From Burkholderiales bacterium (GTDB lineage Bacteria; Pseudomonadota; Gammaproteobacteria; Burkholderiales; Burkholderiaceae_E), in contig SYIM01000115.1 of assembly GCA_005798775.1 (NCBI GenBank), forward strand, positions 1 to 42,452: a DNA stretch of 42,452 nt. The letters are read 5' to 3'. Positions 24,303-33,513 of the stretch are shown one piece after another (the stretch's first letter is position 1; every line of letters starts with the position of its first letter). Made by a program: the position numbers and the translations under genes. Under the pieces are notes generated by a model, which saw only the letters and a program-made list of their open reading frames with translations, ran no database searches and was not told the DNA's origin.

Positions 24303-25286
24303 ATGAACCTTCCTCCCGCCCTGCGCATCATCTGTCGAACGCTGCTTCAGGCGCTGCCTGCGGTTCTGGGTATCGTTCTGCTCAACTTTCTCCTGCTTCA
24401 GGCCGTCCCCGGCGATGCGGCACAGGTGCTGGCTGCAGAATCCGGCTCGGCTACCGCAGAAATGATGGCGCAGCTTCGTGAGCGCTTCGGGCTCGATGTG
24501 CCCGTTCTCCAGCAGCTGCTCGCCTATCTGGGTAACCTCGCCCAATCGAGCCTGGGGTATTCGCCCCGTTTCAATCTGCCGGTCTCCGAACTCATCGCCT
24601 CGCGCCTGGGCAATACGCTTCTTCTGATGGGGGCAGCGCTCACGTTCGCGTTCATCACGGGCTTGCTGATGGGAACCGCCATGGGCGTGTGGGCAGGCCG
24701 CTGGCCCGACCGGTTGTTGAGCCTGCTCGCGTTGGTGCTCTACAGCACCCCCGGATTTTGGCTCGCGCTGATGGCCATCGTGGTGTTTTCGGTCTTACTG
24801 GGCTGGCTTCCGTCAGGTGGTACAGCCACCATTGGCGCTGACCTGCGCGGACTCGACTGGGTGCTTGACCGGGCACGCTATCTGGTGCTGCCAGCGCTCA
24901 CGATGGCAGCGTTCTATGTGGCGATCTTCGCCCGGCTCACCCGCGCCGCGTTTCTCGAAGTGAGTCGGCTGGACTTTGTCCGGACCGCTCACGCCAAGGG
25001 TCTCCATCCGTGGCGGGTAACGATGTGCCATGTTCTGAGAAATGCGCTGATTCCGGTCGTCACGGTTGCCGGACTTCACCTCGGCGCGATGCTGGGAGGC
25101 GCGGTGGTAATCGAGTCGGTGTTCGGCTGGCCAGGCCTGGGGCGACTTGCCTTTGAATCGGTGATGGCGCGTGACCACATTGTGCTGCTGGGCATTCTTC
25201 TCATCAGTTCAATGCTCGTCATCGCTGCCAATCTTGCGGCGGACCTGCTGCAACTGCTGCTCGACCCAAGGGTGGAAGCACGATGA
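24303..25286 (+). CDS. ABC transporter permease, dipeptide/oligopeptide type (DppB-like)
   Basis: This is one of two membrane subunits of the peptide ABC importer. The 327-aa product has six predicted helices. The first follows LPAVLGIVLLNFLLLQAVPGDAA (overlapping the family N-terminal signature PGDAAQVLA). LLMGTAMGVWAGRWPDRLLS belongs to the transmembrane domain. The EAA-type coupling motif is RTAHAKGLHPWRVTMCHVLRNAL (about residues 222-244). The family C-terminal part VIESVFGWPGLGRLAFESVMARD is typical of DppB. It overlaps the next permease gene by 4 bases (ATGA) and is divergent from the binding-protein gene. Confidence 0.94.
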   Translation: MNLPPALRIICRTLLQALPAVLGIVLLNFLLLQAVPGDAAQVLAAESGSATAEMMAQLRERFGLDVPVLQQLLAYLGNLAQSSLGYSPRFNLPVSELIASRLGNTLLLMGAALTFAFITGLLMGTAMGVWAGRWPDRLLSLLALVLYSTPGFWLALMAIVVFSVLLGWLPSGGTATIGADLRGLDWVLDRARYLVLPALTMAAFYVAIFARLTRAAFLEVSRLDFVRTAHAKGLHPWRVTMCHVLRNALIPVVTVAGLHLGAMLGGAVVIESVFGWPGLGRLAFESVMARDHIVLLGILLISSMLVIAANLAADLLQLLLDPRVEAR

Positions 25287-26161
25287 GCTCGGCCGCCGGA
25301 TTGCCGGGCGATCGCGCGCCGCTCGCGTTGCGCCGCCCCACGCTGGCCGCGTTTGTCCGTGATCCGGTCGCCATGACGGGACTGCTTCTTTTGGCGATGG
25401 TCGTCGCGCTCGGGTTGCTCGCTCCCTGGATCTACCCCGGGGATCCCCTGGCGATGGTGGCGCAGCCGCTCCTCTGGCCGGGCGAGACTTGGGCCCACCC
25501 GCTAGGAAGCGACTCGATGGGCCGGGATGTGCTTGCCGGTATCGCCCATGGCGCCCGTATTTCGCTGCTCGTCGGGCTCATCGCGGCCGTGCTGAGTGTG
25601 GCAATCGGCGTCGTGGTGGGGGCGGTAGGCGGATATTTTGGTGGTTGGCTGGATGATGTACTGGTCAGGATCACCGAGCTATTTCAGACGGTTCCGTCAT
25701 TTCTGCTCGTGATCGTACTGGTCACCATCGGACGCCCGTCGGCAACTGTGGTGGTATTTGCGATCGGCCTAGCCTCCTGGCCGGTGATCGCTCGCCTCGT
25801 GCGAGCTGAGTTCAGGAGCCTTCGCGAACGCGAGTTTGTTCTCGCCGCGCGCGCGCAGGGTTACGGGCACTCGCGAATCATCTTTAGTGAAATCCTACCG
25901 AATGCGTCGCCCCCGGTGATTGTCACGGGCTCAGTGCTGGTCGCAACTGCGATTCTGATGGAGTCCGCGTTGTCGTTTCTCGGACTCAGTGACCCGAACA
26001 TCGTGTCCTGGGGGCGGATGGTGGGCGAGGGCCGTGAATTTCTGAGAACGGCCTGGTACCTTAGCGCCGCGCCGGGTATTGCAATTCTGCTGAGCGTGCT
26101 CGCGCTCAATTTGGTGGGTGACGGCCTTAATGACGCATTCAACCCAAGGCTTCGACGTTGA
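25283..26161 (+). CDS. ABC transporter permease, dipeptide/oligopeptide type (DppC-like)
   Basis: This is the second membrane subunit of the peptide importer, 292 aa. An N-terminal OppC-type segment (FVRDPVAMTGLLLLAMVVAL) carries the first helix. It is followed by HPLGSDSMGRDVLAGIAHGA, a strong DppC/OppC signature. The coupling loop is LAARAQGYGHSRIIFSEILPN. ESALSFLGLSDPNIVSWGRM closes the domain. The start ATG overlaps the dppB stop (ATGA), and its own stop overlaps the TTG start of the ATPase gene, giving three genes with no gaps. Confidence 0.94.
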   Translation: MSSAAGLPGDRAPLALRRPTLAAFVRDPVAMTGLLLLAMVVALGLLAPWIYPGDPLAMVAQPLLWPGETWAHPLGSDSMGRDVLAGIAHGARISLLVGLIAAVLSVAIGVVVGAVGGYFGGWLDDVLVRITELFQTVPSFLLVIVLVTIGRPSATVVVFAIGLASWPVIARLVRAEFRSLREREFVLAARAQGYGHSRIIFSEILPNASPPVIVTGSVLVATAILMESALSFLGLSDPNIVSWGRMVGEGREFLRTAWYLSAAPGIAILLSVLALNLVGDGLNDAFNPRLRR

Positions 26162-27822
26162 GCGCACTAGAACCCCTTCTGGCGGTTCGAGATCTACGCG
26201 TGAGCTTCCGATCAGCCACGGGGCGTGAGCAGGCCGTTCGCGGGCTTGATTTTTCGATTGCAGAGGGTGAGTCGGTTGCGCTGGTGGGGGAGTCTGGCTG
26301 TGGCAAGTCGACGGCTGCGCTTGCGCTGATGCGACTCCTTCCCGATTCGGCAGCTTGCACGGGGCAGATCCGGTTTGCTGGTCGACACCTTCCTGAGCTG
26401 TCAGCGGCCGACATGCGGGGGCTTCGTGGTCGGTCAATTTCGATGATTTTTCAGGAACCGATGAGTTCGCTCAATCCCGTGCATCGGGTGGGTGATCAGA
26501 TTGTCGAAGTGCTGCGTGCGCATGGACGCCTTTCGCGTGAGGCGGCTCGCCGCCGTGCGGTGGAACTGCTCGAACGGGTTCAGATCGCTGAACCCGTTCG
26601 CCGTTTTGATAACTATCCGCACCAGCTGTCCGGGGGCCAGCGGCAACGGGTGATGATCGCCATCGCGATCGCCTGTGGGCCCCAGTTACTGATTGCAGAC
26701 GAACCCACTACCGCACTCGATGTCACGGTTCAGGCGCAGGTTCTCGCCCTGCTCGATCGCCTGCGGCGCGAGCTTGGTATGGCACTCCTTCTGATCACGC
26801 ATGACCTCGGGGTCGTTGCCGAATACGCGGATCGCGTGCTGGTGATGCTGGATGGTTCGCTGGTCGAGGAGGCGTCCACACAGCGCCTGTTTGAAGCGCC
26901 AGCCCATCACTACAGCCGCCAGCTGCTTGCGGCATCTTTGCATTGTCAGCCGGCGCCGGTTGCGCCTCAAGGACGCGTGATGCCGGCTCTGCCGCGCGAA
27001 GAGACTCCGCTGTTACGGACCGACCGGCTGGTGGTGGCGTATCCGCGAACGCGGTCAGCGCGCACAAACGCGGTCGACGGCGTATCTTTTTCGATCGCGG
27101 CAGGCGAGACCCTGGGCCTCATCGGTGAGAGTGGCTGCGGCAAATCAACCCTTGCACGTGCATTGGTGCGCCTCATTGCCCACCATGCCGGAACCATTTA
27201 CTTGGAAGGCACTGAGGTGGGTTCGCTGCCTGAACGTGAGTTGGGCACCTTGAGGCAACGCGTTCAAATGGTGTTCCAGGATCCCTATGGCTCACTGAAC
27301 CCGCGCCAGTCGGTTGGTCGGATCCTGGACACGGTGCTGGTGGTTAACCAGTTTGGGGATGCAAGCGCCCGGGCGCTTCGTATCGACCGACTCATTGAAC
27401 GGGTTGGGTTGCCAGCCGATTCGCGAAGCCGATATCCCATTGATTTATCGGGTGGGCAGCGCCAGGGCATCGGTATGGCGGGGGCATTGCTGCTGAAGCC
27501 CGCGCTTCTTGTGCTTGATGAGCCGGTTTCCGCACTCGACGTATCGATTCAAGCCCAGATCCTCGATTTGTTGCTTGAACTCAAGCGGGATCTGGGGCTC
27601 GCCTACCGGTTTATCTCGCACGACTTGGCAGTGGTACGGCGGATGTCGGACAGGGTGGTGGTGATGCGCGACGGCCGGTTCGTAGAGAAGGGCGATAATC
27701 CCTCCGTCTGGGAGGCCCCGCGCCACACTTATACCCAGAGCCTGATGGCCGCGATGCCGCGCGTGCGCTGGCGCGTGGCGGTTGGAGATCAGAGCGCGGC
27801 GGTAACCCCACCGTCCACATAA
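26158..27822 (+). CDS. fused dipeptide/oligopeptide ABC transporter ATPase (DppD-DppF type)
   Basis: Two ATPase domains lie in one 554-aa chain and energise the DppBC permease. Domain 1 has Walker [10 protein letters not shown] (44-52), signature [12 protein letters not shown] and Walker [13 protein letters not shown]. Domain 2 has Walker A at about 322-330 ([14 protein letters not shown]), Walker [13 protein letters not shown] and a switch His in FISHDLAVV. Its signature reads [15 protein letters not shown], where most relatives have [15 protein letters not shown]. The core LSGGQ is intact, so activity is expected, but the change is unusual. Translation starts at TTG 26158, whose last two bases begin the TGA of dppC (TTGA). 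The 3' end overlaps the convergent dehydrogenase gene by 34 bases. Confidence 0.94.
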   Translation: MSALEPLLAVRDLRVSFRSATGREQAVRGLDFSIAEGESVALVGESGCGKSTAALALMRLLPDSAACTGQIRFAGRHLPELSAADMRGLRGRSISMIFQEPMSSLNPVHRVGDQIVEVLRAHGRLSREAARRRAVELLERVQIAEPVRRFDNYPHQLSGGQRQRVMIAIAIACGPQLLIADEPTTALDVTVQAQVLALLDRLRRELGMALLLITHDLGVVAEYADRVLVMLDGSLVEEASTQRLFEAPAHHYSRQLLAASLHCQPAPVAPQGRVMPALPREETPLLRTDRLVVAYPRTRSARTNAVDGVSFSIAAGETLGLIGESGCGKSTLARALVRLIAHHAGTIYLEGTEVGSLPERELGTLRQRVQMVFQDPYGSLNPRQSVGRILDTVLVVNQFGDASARALRIDRLIERVGLPADSRSRYPIDLSGGQRQGIGMAGALLLKPALLVLDEPVSALDVSIQAQILDLLLELKRDLGLAYRFISHDLAVVRRMSDRVVVMRDGRFVEKGDNPSVWEAPRHTYTQSLMAAMPRVRWRVAVGDQSAAVTPPST

Positions 27823-28556
27823 AGCACGTGCCCGTTCACGAAACGAGATGCATCGCTTGCCAGGAACACCGCTGCGGGCCCCAGGTCTTCAAGATCACCC
27901 CAACGACGGCTGGGTGTGCGGCCGACAAGCCAATTGCTGAACTGCGGGTCATTCACCAGGCGCTCATTGAGCTCGGTCTTGAAAAAACCCGGACCGATCC
28001 CGTTGACTCGAATGCCGTGTGGACCCCAGTCACTGGCCATTGCCTTGGTGAGCATCTTCACCCCGCCCTTGCTTGCCGTGTAGGGGGCGACCGTCGGGCG
28101 CGAGACCTCGCTCATAACCGAACAGATGTTAATGATTGAGCCACGTTTTCGGGTAATCATGCCCTGAGCAACGGCCTTGCTCACGTAGTAGACGCTATCG
28201 AGATTAGTTGCCATCAGGCGGCGCCAGTCGTCATCATCAAATTGATCCAGCGGGGCACGAATCTGTATGCCGGCGTTGTTCACCAGAATATCGATCGGAC
28301 CCTGCGAGTCAATTCGTGTAACCGCCTCGCGAACCGAGCCTGAATCGGTTACGTCGAAACATTCCGCCGACACCGACATGCCCTTGGCATCTAATTGCGC
28401 TCGGGCGGTATCGAGGCGCTGGGCGTTTCGTGCATTGAGGACCACATGCGCACCAGCGGATGCCAGAGCCTCTGCGATGGCAAGTCCGATACCCATTGAT
28501 GAGCCTGTGACCAGTGCTCGGCAACCGTTCAGGCGAAAGCTGTCAATCACGTTCAT
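27789..28556 (-). CDS. short-chain dehydrogenase/reductase (gluconate 5-dehydrogenase-like)
   Basis: This classical SDR of 255 aa uses NAD(P)H in the cytoplasm. The cofactor motif is VTGSSMGIGLAIA (about 16-28), and NNAG follows in the middle. The catalytic residues are Ser in INICSVMSE and Tyr/Lys in YTASKGG. The start FRLNGCRALVTGSSMGIG and the overall pattern resemble gluconate 5-dehydrogenase and similar sugar-acid or alcohol dehydrogenases; the substrate is not certain. AGGAG precedes the ATG at 28556. It is the last gene of a TRAP transporter operon, 11 bases after dctM, so it probably oxidises or reduces the imported compound. Confidence 0.92.
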   Translation of the reverse strand: MNVIDSFRLNGCRALVTGSSMGIGLAIAEALASAGAHVVLNARNAQRLDTARAQLDAKGMSVSAECFDVTDSGSVREAVTRIDSQGPIDILVNNAGIQIRAPLDQFDDDDWRRLMATNLDSVYYVSKAVAQGMITRKRGSIINICSVMSEVSRPTVAPYTASKGGVKMLTKAMASDWGPHGIRVNGIGPGFFKTELNERLVNDPQFSNWLVGRTPSRRWGDLEDLGPAAVFLASDASRFVNGHVLYVDGGVTAAL

Positions 28557-28567
28557 GAGGAACTCCT

Positions 28568-29887
28568 TCAGAAAAGCTGCCGCACCAGCCAGAGCGAAAG
28601 GCTGGGGAAAAACAGCAACAGGACGCATCGTGTGGCGTCCCAGACCAGGAAGGGCATGACCCCCCGGTAAGTTTCAGACATGGGAACGTCACGTGCGAGG
28701 TTGTTGACCACGTAAACATTGAGTCCTATGGGGGGCGCGATCAGCCCGATACCCACCGTCATCAGCACCAGGATGCCGAACCAAAGAGCCTTGGCTTCAT
28801 ATTTCAGACCCCAAAGCTCAAGCCCCATGACTGCCGGAAAGATCACCGGAATGGTGAGGAGCAGCATGGAGAGTTCGTCCATCACACACCCAAGCAGCAC
28901 GTAGAGCAGCATGATCGCCATCACGATCGTCAAGTCGGGCACTGGCAACTGAGTGACCCACTGCGCGATAAATTTCGGCATTTCAGTGAGCGCGAGTGTC
29001 GCGTTCATCATGTCGGCGCCGAGAAAAATCATGAACACCATACCAGTGGTTTCTGCTGTCGACACCAGGGATTCCTGAATTCCAGCGAGCGTCAATTCAC
29101 GCCTGGCGAGACCGACCACCAGCGTCATGGTGGCGCCTACTGCAGCGCCCTCGGTAGGCGAAAAGAGCCCGGAGTAGATGCCGCCAAACACGACCATGAA
29201 TAGCAATGCAATCGGCCAGACCGCCAGGAGGGCCGGTATCTTGTTGCGCCAGCTGAGCCGCTCGCTTGACGGCGCCATGTCGGGCCGCGCACGCGCGTAA
29301 AGCGCGACCACCACGATATATCCCAGCATGGCGAGGATGCCAGGCACCATGGCAGCGGCGAATAGCTTGGCAATATTTTGCTCGGTGAGAATCGCGTAAA
29401 CCACTAGCGGAACCGAGGGTGGAATCAGGATGCCCAGGGTGCCGCCCGTGGCGAGGGTGGCCGTGGCCAGACGTCCGCTGTAGCCATGGGCTCGCATCTG
29501 AGGATAGGCCACCTGGGTAATGGTGGCCGACGTGGCGACTGAAGACCCGCACACCGCACCGAACGCACCTGCCGACAGAATCGACGCCATGGCGAGGCCA
29601 CCCCGCACATGTCCCACCAGTACGGAGGTGGCGAGGAAAAGATCGCGACTCAATCCACCCTTTGAGGCAAATTGACCCATCAGCAAAAAGAGCGGAATCA
29701 CGCTGAGGTCATAGACCGTGAGCCGTGCAACCGCGCTCCCCTTGAGCAGGTTGAGCGTATTGCCAGCGTCGGTCATGACGAGATAACCGATCGCGCCCGG
29801 CAGGAACATGGCGACTGCGATCGGAATCCGGATTGCCATCATGAGCAGCATGGCGCCAAACATGACGAGACCGACCTGAGCGGCCAT
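28568..29887 (-). CDS. dctM: TRAP transporter large permease subunit (DctM)
   Basis: This is the channel-forming subunit of a DctPQM TRAP importer, 439 aa from the ATG at 29887 with about twelve helices. Signatures include PIAVAMFLPGAIGYL, the loop AGAFGAVCGSSVATSATITQV and GILIPPSVPLVVYAI in the first half. MDELSMLLLTIPVIFPAVMG and GLIAPPIGLNVYVVNNLA are in the second half. A TTG at 29896 overlapping the dctQ stop (TTGA) is an alternative start that would add three residues. Translation is likely coupled to dctQ. Substrates of this family are mostly carboxylic acids or sugar acids. Confidence 0.94.
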   Translation of the reverse strand: MAAQVGLVMFGAMLLMMAIRIPIAVAMFLPGAIGYLVMTDAGNTLNLLKGSAVARLTVYDLSVIPLFLLMGQFASKGGLSRDLFLATSVLVGHVRGGLAMASILSAGAFGAVCGSSVATSATITQVAYPQMRAHGYSGRLATATLATGGTLGILIPPSVPLVVYAILTEQNIAKLFAAAMVPGILAMLGYIVVVALYARARPDMAPSSERLSWRNKIPALLAVWPIALLFMVVFGGIYSGLFSPTEGAAVGATMTLVVGLARRELTLAGIQESLVSTAETTGMVFMIFLGADMMNATLALTEMPKFIAQWVTQLPVPDLTIVMAIMLLYVLLGCVMDELSMLLLTIPVIFPAVMGLELWGLKYEAKALWFGILVLMTVGIGLIAPPIGLNVYVVNNLARDVPMSETYRGVMPFLVWDATRCVLLLFFPSLSLWLVRQLF

Positions 29888-29892
29888 CGCGC

Positions 29893-30393
29893 TCAACGGA
29901 AGGCACCCGGCTCGTTGTTGTCATCAGGCGGCAGCATGCCTGACAGCATTTTCCAACCCTGAATCAGGGCGATCAGCGCCGCCAGCGCAAGCCCCGGAGC
30001 GAGCGACGCGTAGGCCCACCACATGGGAACTGACAGGATCATGGTGGTCTCGCCAGCCTGTTTGACCGACGCCGCACCCACCGCTGTTCGCCAGGCGAGG
30101 AGCCCGTACATCACGACCAGCAGCCAGCAGCCAGCGCCATCCAGCATTTGTCGTGTTCGACCTTTGCAGCGCTGTGTAAAGAAGTCCACCAGAATATTTG
30201 CTCGACGCAACTGGCACACCGGCAGACAGAGCGAAATGGCTAGTGCGATACCAACCTGGGTGATCTCGACATCACCCGGAATCGGCATATCCCAAACCGC
30301 CCGCAGGATCACACTGGTCGTGGTCATGAAGCCCACCGCCAGCGCAACGCCTGATCCGGCAAGGCCAAAAGCATTGGAGAGCGATGTGAGCAT
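29893..30393 (-). CDS. dctQ: TRAP transporter small permease subunit (DctQ)
   Basis: This four-helix membrane partner of DctM is 166 aa. Recognisable parts are VGFMTTTSVILRAVWDMPIPGDVEI near the N-terminus (helix 1 plus the conserved turn) and CQLRRANILVDFFTQR in the middle. The last helix precedes a hydrophilic tail rich in Asp/Asn (about 152-166). The ATG at 30393 has no clear Shine-Dalgarno. It is separated from dctP by 76 bases that contain a terminator-like hairpin, while it joins dctM directly. The permease genes are probably expressed less than the receptor gene. Confidence 0.9.
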   Translation of the reverse strand: MLTSLSNAFGLAGSGVALAVGFMTTTSVILRAVWDMPIPGDVEITQVGIALAISLCLPVCQLRRANILVDFFTQRCKGRTRQMLDGAGCWLLVVMYGLLAWRTAVGAASVKQAGETTMILSVPMWWAYASLAPGLALAALIALIQGWKMLSGMLPPDDNNEPGAFR

Positions 30394-30413
30394 GATGAAA
30401 AGGAGTCTGGCTT

Positions 30414-30444
30414 AAAAAGGGAACGGGCGCCGCCAGGGCGCCCG
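30414..30444 (-). terminator. hairpin plus U-tract between dctP and dctQ (terminator/attenuator)
   Basis: On the minus strand, CGGGCGCC and GGCGCCCG (plus-strand arms 30424-30431 and 30437-30444) form a perfect 8-bp stem with a 5-base loop. It is followed a few bases later by five U residues (plus-strand A-run 30414-30418). It lies 26 bases after the dctP stop and 31 bases before the hairpin's far side reaches the dctQ start. This is the form of an intrinsic terminator. Partial read-through would give more receptor than permease message. Confidence 0.7.
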
Positions 30445-30469
30445 CACCGCTTAGCCCGGGAATCGGGCG

Positions 30470-31516
30470 TCAGCGAGCCTTGGAATACTTGACGATCAGG
30501 TCGCGTGCATCCTGGAGCATCTGCTTGCCGGGTAATCCCTTCTTGTCCATGTCGGCGATCCACTCTTCATAAAGTGGCTCCGCAGCCTTGATCCAACGGT
30601 CGGTTTCGGCGGCGCTGATGGCAATGAAGGTATTTCCGCGCTCCTTGGCGGCGGCACGGCCGGCTGCGGTCGCCTCGTCCCAGTAACGGCCGATGGTGCG
30701 GGACAATTCTGCGCCGCTGTTACGACTGATGATCGCTTTCAGGTCAGGGGCCAGTGCCTCGAACTTGGCTTCGTTCATCATGAACACAAAGCCGGCGGTG
30801 AAGAGCGCTGGCCGGTTGTTGTCGATCTCTGTGTGAAACTTGCTTACCTCTTGGAGCTTGAACGGCGGAATGATCTCCCAGGCCGTGAGGAAACCGTCGA
30901 TCGTGCCCTTATTCATGGCGTCGGCTACTGCAGTGATTGGCATGCCGACGGGCGTGGCGCCAAGGCGTGCGAGCAGCTTCGAAGACTGGCGGCTGGCCGC
31001 TCGGATCTTCTGGCCCCTGAAGTCTTCCAGGCGGTTGATCGCCTTGCCCGAGGTGCTGATGAAGCCTGGATCGTGAACCCACGTGGCGAGCACTTTCGAT
31101 CCTGGGAACTCCTTGGCGCCGTGTTTGAGAAGATATTCCCAGGCGGCCGCCGACGCGACCTCAGCCGAATTGGTCATGAAGGGAAGCTCGAAGGCCTCCA
31201 TGATCGGAAACCGTCCTGGTGTGTAGCCAGGCAGGGTCACCGTCAGCTCATCAACTCCGTCTTTCAAGCGGTCAACGAGTTGAGCGGGCGTGCCGCCACC
31301 GGTCATGGCCGGCAGGATCTGGCAACGAAGGCGGTTGTTGGATTCTTGAGCGATCTTCTCGCACCAGGGCGCGACCACCCGCTTGTGCCCCATGCCAACG
31401 GTGGGCCACATATGATGAAACTTGAGGAGGGTCTCCTGTGCGACGGCAGTGCCCGCAGCAAGCGAAAGTCCGGCGGCGAGCGCAATGCGCGCAAAGGGGA
31501 TGTTGATAGGCGTCAT
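30470..31516 (-). CDS. dctP: TRAP transporter solute-binding protein (DctP family)
   Basis: This is the periplasmic receptor of the DctPQM importer, 348 aa. The Sec signal ends near GTAVAQ (about 26). Family features are LKFHHMWPTVGMGHKRV, the GFISTSGKAINRLEDFRGQKIR region with the conserved carboxylate-binding arginine, and TAVADAMNKGTIDGFLTAWEI (two adjacent signatures). AGGAG precedes the ATG. A 6-bp hairpin (31533-31548) sits in the leader. The upstream gene is a MetE-like methyltransferase, 48 bases away. The FHHMWP start and the long C-terminal helix are like receptors for aromatic or keto acids in Proteobacteria, but I cannot name the ligand. Confidence 0.94.
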   Translation of the reverse strand: MTPINIPFARIALAAGLSLAAGTAVAQETLLKFHHMWPTVGMGHKRVVAPWCEKIAQESNNRLRCQILPAMTGGGTPAQLVDRLKDGVDELTVTLPGYTPGRFPIMEAFELPFMTNSAEVASAAAWEYLLKHGAKEFPGSKVLATWVHDPGFISTSGKAINRLEDFRGQKIRAASRQSSKLLARLGATPVGMPITAVADAMNKGTIDGFLTAWEIIPPFKLQEVSKFHTEIDNNRPALFTAGFVFMMNEAKFEALAPDLKAIISRNSGAELSRTIGRYWDEATAAGRAAAKERGNTFIAISAAETDRWIKAAEPLYEEWIADMDKKGLPGKQMLQDARDLIVKYSKAR

Positions 31517-31532
31517 CGTCGTCTCCTGTGGG

Positions 31533-31548
31533 CGGGGCCTGGGCCCCG
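31533..31548 (-). repeat. small hairpin in the leader of dctP
   Basis: CGGGGC and GCCCCG around a 4-base loop lie 17-32 bases before the dctP start codon, just upstream of its AGGAG. No U-run follows. It may stabilise the 5' end of a processed dctP message. Confidence 0.4.
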
Positions 31549-31564
31549 GTTCAATTGAAGCTTG

Positions 31565-32674
31565 TCAGTGCCAGACTTCGTTGGCGGTCTCAATGACCAG
31601 TCGCAGTTTGCTACGCTGATCCTCCACCGCGATATCGTTGCCGTGCACCGTACTCGAAAAGCCGCACTGCGGCGAGAGTGCCAGCTGATCGAGCGGCACA
31701 TAGCGCGCAGCCTCGTCAATTCGGCGCTTGAGTGCGTCCTTGGTTTCCATGGCCCCAAACTTGGTGGTAACCAGCCCCAGCACCACGATCTTGCCTTTGG
31801 GAAGGAAGCGCAGAGGCCGGAAATCGCCGCTACGGTCGTCGTCGTACTCGAGAAAATAGGCGTCGACATTCATGCGGGATAACAGCGCCTCGGCCACTGG
31901 CTCATAGTTTCCAGCCGCGAAATGCGTGCTTTTGAAATTACCGCGGCACAAGTGAATGCCCATCGTCATGCCCGCAGGCTTTCGTGCCAAGACCTTGTTG
32001 ATGAAGTCGGCATAGCGGTTGGGAAGTTCGTTGGGATCGTCGCCCCGGCTGCGAGCGGCCTCGCGCATCTTCTCATCACAGAGGTAGGCGAGATTGGTGT
32101 CGTCCATCTGCACGTAGTCGCAGCCGGCCGCTGCGAGGGCTTGAAGCTCGTCGCCGTAGGCACTTGCCACGTCATCATAAAAAAATGGATCGAGTTCCGG
32201 GTAGGCGGCCTTGCTGATTCCGCCCCGGCCGCCACGAAAGTGGAGCATGGTGGGCGACGGAATAGTGACCTTGGCACGCGTGCCTGTGGGCAGGTGAGCC
32301 TTCAAGTAATTGAAGTCATCAACCTGAATATTTTGGGTGTGACGAATTCGATCTACCACCCTGATTCCTGGCGGTGCGAATTGCTTGGAGCCATCCGGGT
32401 TGAGAAGCGCCACCGGGATGTCGGTGGCAACACCGCTCAGCTGTTCAAGAAAATCGATGTGAAACCAGGTGCGGCGAAATTCGCCGTCGGTGATGGCTTT
32501 CAACCCCACGTCGTTCTGAAACGCGATGATCTCGCAGATGGCTCGGTCTTCAACCTTCCGCAGTTCATCGGCACCGATCTCCCCTTTGGCTTTGCGATCG
32601 CGCGCCTCAAGCAGATATTTGGGGCGAAGAAAACTCCCGACATGATCGTATCGGGCGGGCAGGGAGTAACTCAC
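31565..32674 (-). CDS. cobalamin-independent methionine synthase-like methyltransferase (MetE C-terminal domain family)
   Basis: This single-domain MetE-like protein of 369 aa corresponds to the zinc-containing C-terminal half of methionine synthase MetE. It starts with YDHVGSFLRPKYLLEAR. The zinc ligands are all present: His241 and Cys243 in GIHLCRGN, Glu276 in FLEYDD and Cys337 in SPQCGFSS. QMDDTNLAYLCDE is also family-typical. Members of this stand-alone group can move methyl groups from methylated small molecules to thiols; the donor here is unknown. I prefer GTG 32674, preceded by GAGG at 5 bases, over GTG 32680. Its position between LIV-type and TRAP operons suggests demethylation of an imported compound. 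Confidence 0.86.
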   Translation of the reverse strand: MSYSLPARYDHVGSFLRPKYLLEARDRKAKGEIGADELRKVEDRAICEIIAFQNDVGLKAITDGEFRRTWFHIDFLEQLSGVATDIPVALLNPDGSKQFAPPGIRVVDRIRHTQNIQVDDFNYLKAHLPTGTRAKVTIPSPTMLHFRGGRGGISKAAYPELDPFFYDDVASAYGDELQALAAAGCDYVQMDDTNLAYLCDEKMREAARSRGDDPNELPNRYADFINKVLARKPAGMTMGIHLCRGNFKSTHFAAGNYEPVAEALLSRMNVDAYFLEYDDDRSGDFRPLRFLPKGKIVVLGLVTTKFGAMETKDALKRRIDEAARYVPLDQLALSPQCGFSSTVHGNDIAVEDQRSKLRLVIETANEVWH

Positions 32675-32769
32675 GATCACCTCGGCAAGGGCTTTAAACG
32701 GCAGAAAAAACGGACAGGCGGAAGCAACTGGATGCGGATTTTAACCCCAGTGGCAGCGGGGAATGCCTA

Positions 32770-33513
32770 CTAGGCGTGAACCGCCTCGCCCAAATAGGCT
32801 GCCCGGATAGCGGGCTGAGCTATGAGGGTTTGCGGGTCGCCCTCGGTAACGATTCGACCGCCCTCGAGCACATAGGCACGGCTAGCCGCCTCAAGCGCAC
32901 GGACCGCGTTCTGCTCGATCAGCAAAATCGATACGCCCGACCGATGAATTTCGTGGATCGCCTGGAAAACCTGCTCCACTACCGAGGGCGCAAGCCCGAG
33001 CGAGGGCTCGTCGATCAGAAGTAGCCTGGGGTGTGCCATCAGGGCACGACCGAACGCCACCATCTGCTGCTGGCCGCCCGACCGGGTGCCGGCCAGCTGC
33101 CAGCGGCGTTCCTTGAGAATGGGGAATAGCCCAAACACACGCTCCATCGTTTCGGCGCGTCGCGAGCGGGCGAGCGACCGATAAGCGCCGATATCCAGAT
33201 TCTCCTCGACAGTCATTTGCCCGAACAGCAAGCGCCCCTCAGGAACAATTGACACATCGCGGTTGCACATCTGGGTCGCCGTCATCCGTGTGACGTCTTC
33301 GCCGCGCAGCACGATGCGCCCGGAGCGAACGGGAAGCAAACGCATGATCGTATTGATAAGCGTGGTCTTGCCAGCGCCATTGGGGCCCACCACCGACACA
33401 AGCTCGCCTTCGTCGACGTGCAGCGTCATATCCCACAGGGCAGGTGCGTCGCCGTAAGAAACATTGACGCTTTCAACGCTCAGAAGTCTGGGGGAGTTAG
33501 CGGCCGGCTTCAT
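32770..33513 (-). CDS. livF: branched-chain amino acid-type ABC transporter ATPase (LivF)
   Basis: This is one of the two ATPases of a LIV-type importer, 247 aa. Walker A is GPNGAGKT (43-50), the Q-loop region is SIVPEGRLLFGQMTVEENL, the signature is SGGQQQM, and Walker B is LLLIDEPSLGLAP. The ATG at 33513 overlaps the end of the livM-livG fusion gene by 17 bases. A longer frame to 33594 is rejected. It is the last liv gene; the MetE-like gene starts 95 bases downstream. Confidence 0.94.
   Translation of the reverse strand: MKPAANSPRLLSVESVNVSYGDAPALWDMTLHVDEGELVSVVGPNGAGKTTLINTIMRLLPVRSGRIVLRGEDVTRMTATQMCNRDVSIVPEGRLLFGQMTVEENLDIGAYRSLARSRRAETMERVFGLFPILKERRWQLAGTRSGGQQQMVAFGRALMAHPRLLLIDEPSLGLAPSVVEQVFQAIHEIHRSGVSILLIEQNAVRALEAASRAYVLEGGRIVTEGDPQTLIAQPAIRAAYLGEAVHA

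Noticed and set aside
31922-32773. Plus-strand open frame of 283 codons opposite the MetE-like gene
   Set aside because: The MetE-like frame has all zinc ligands; the antisense frame shows no domain.
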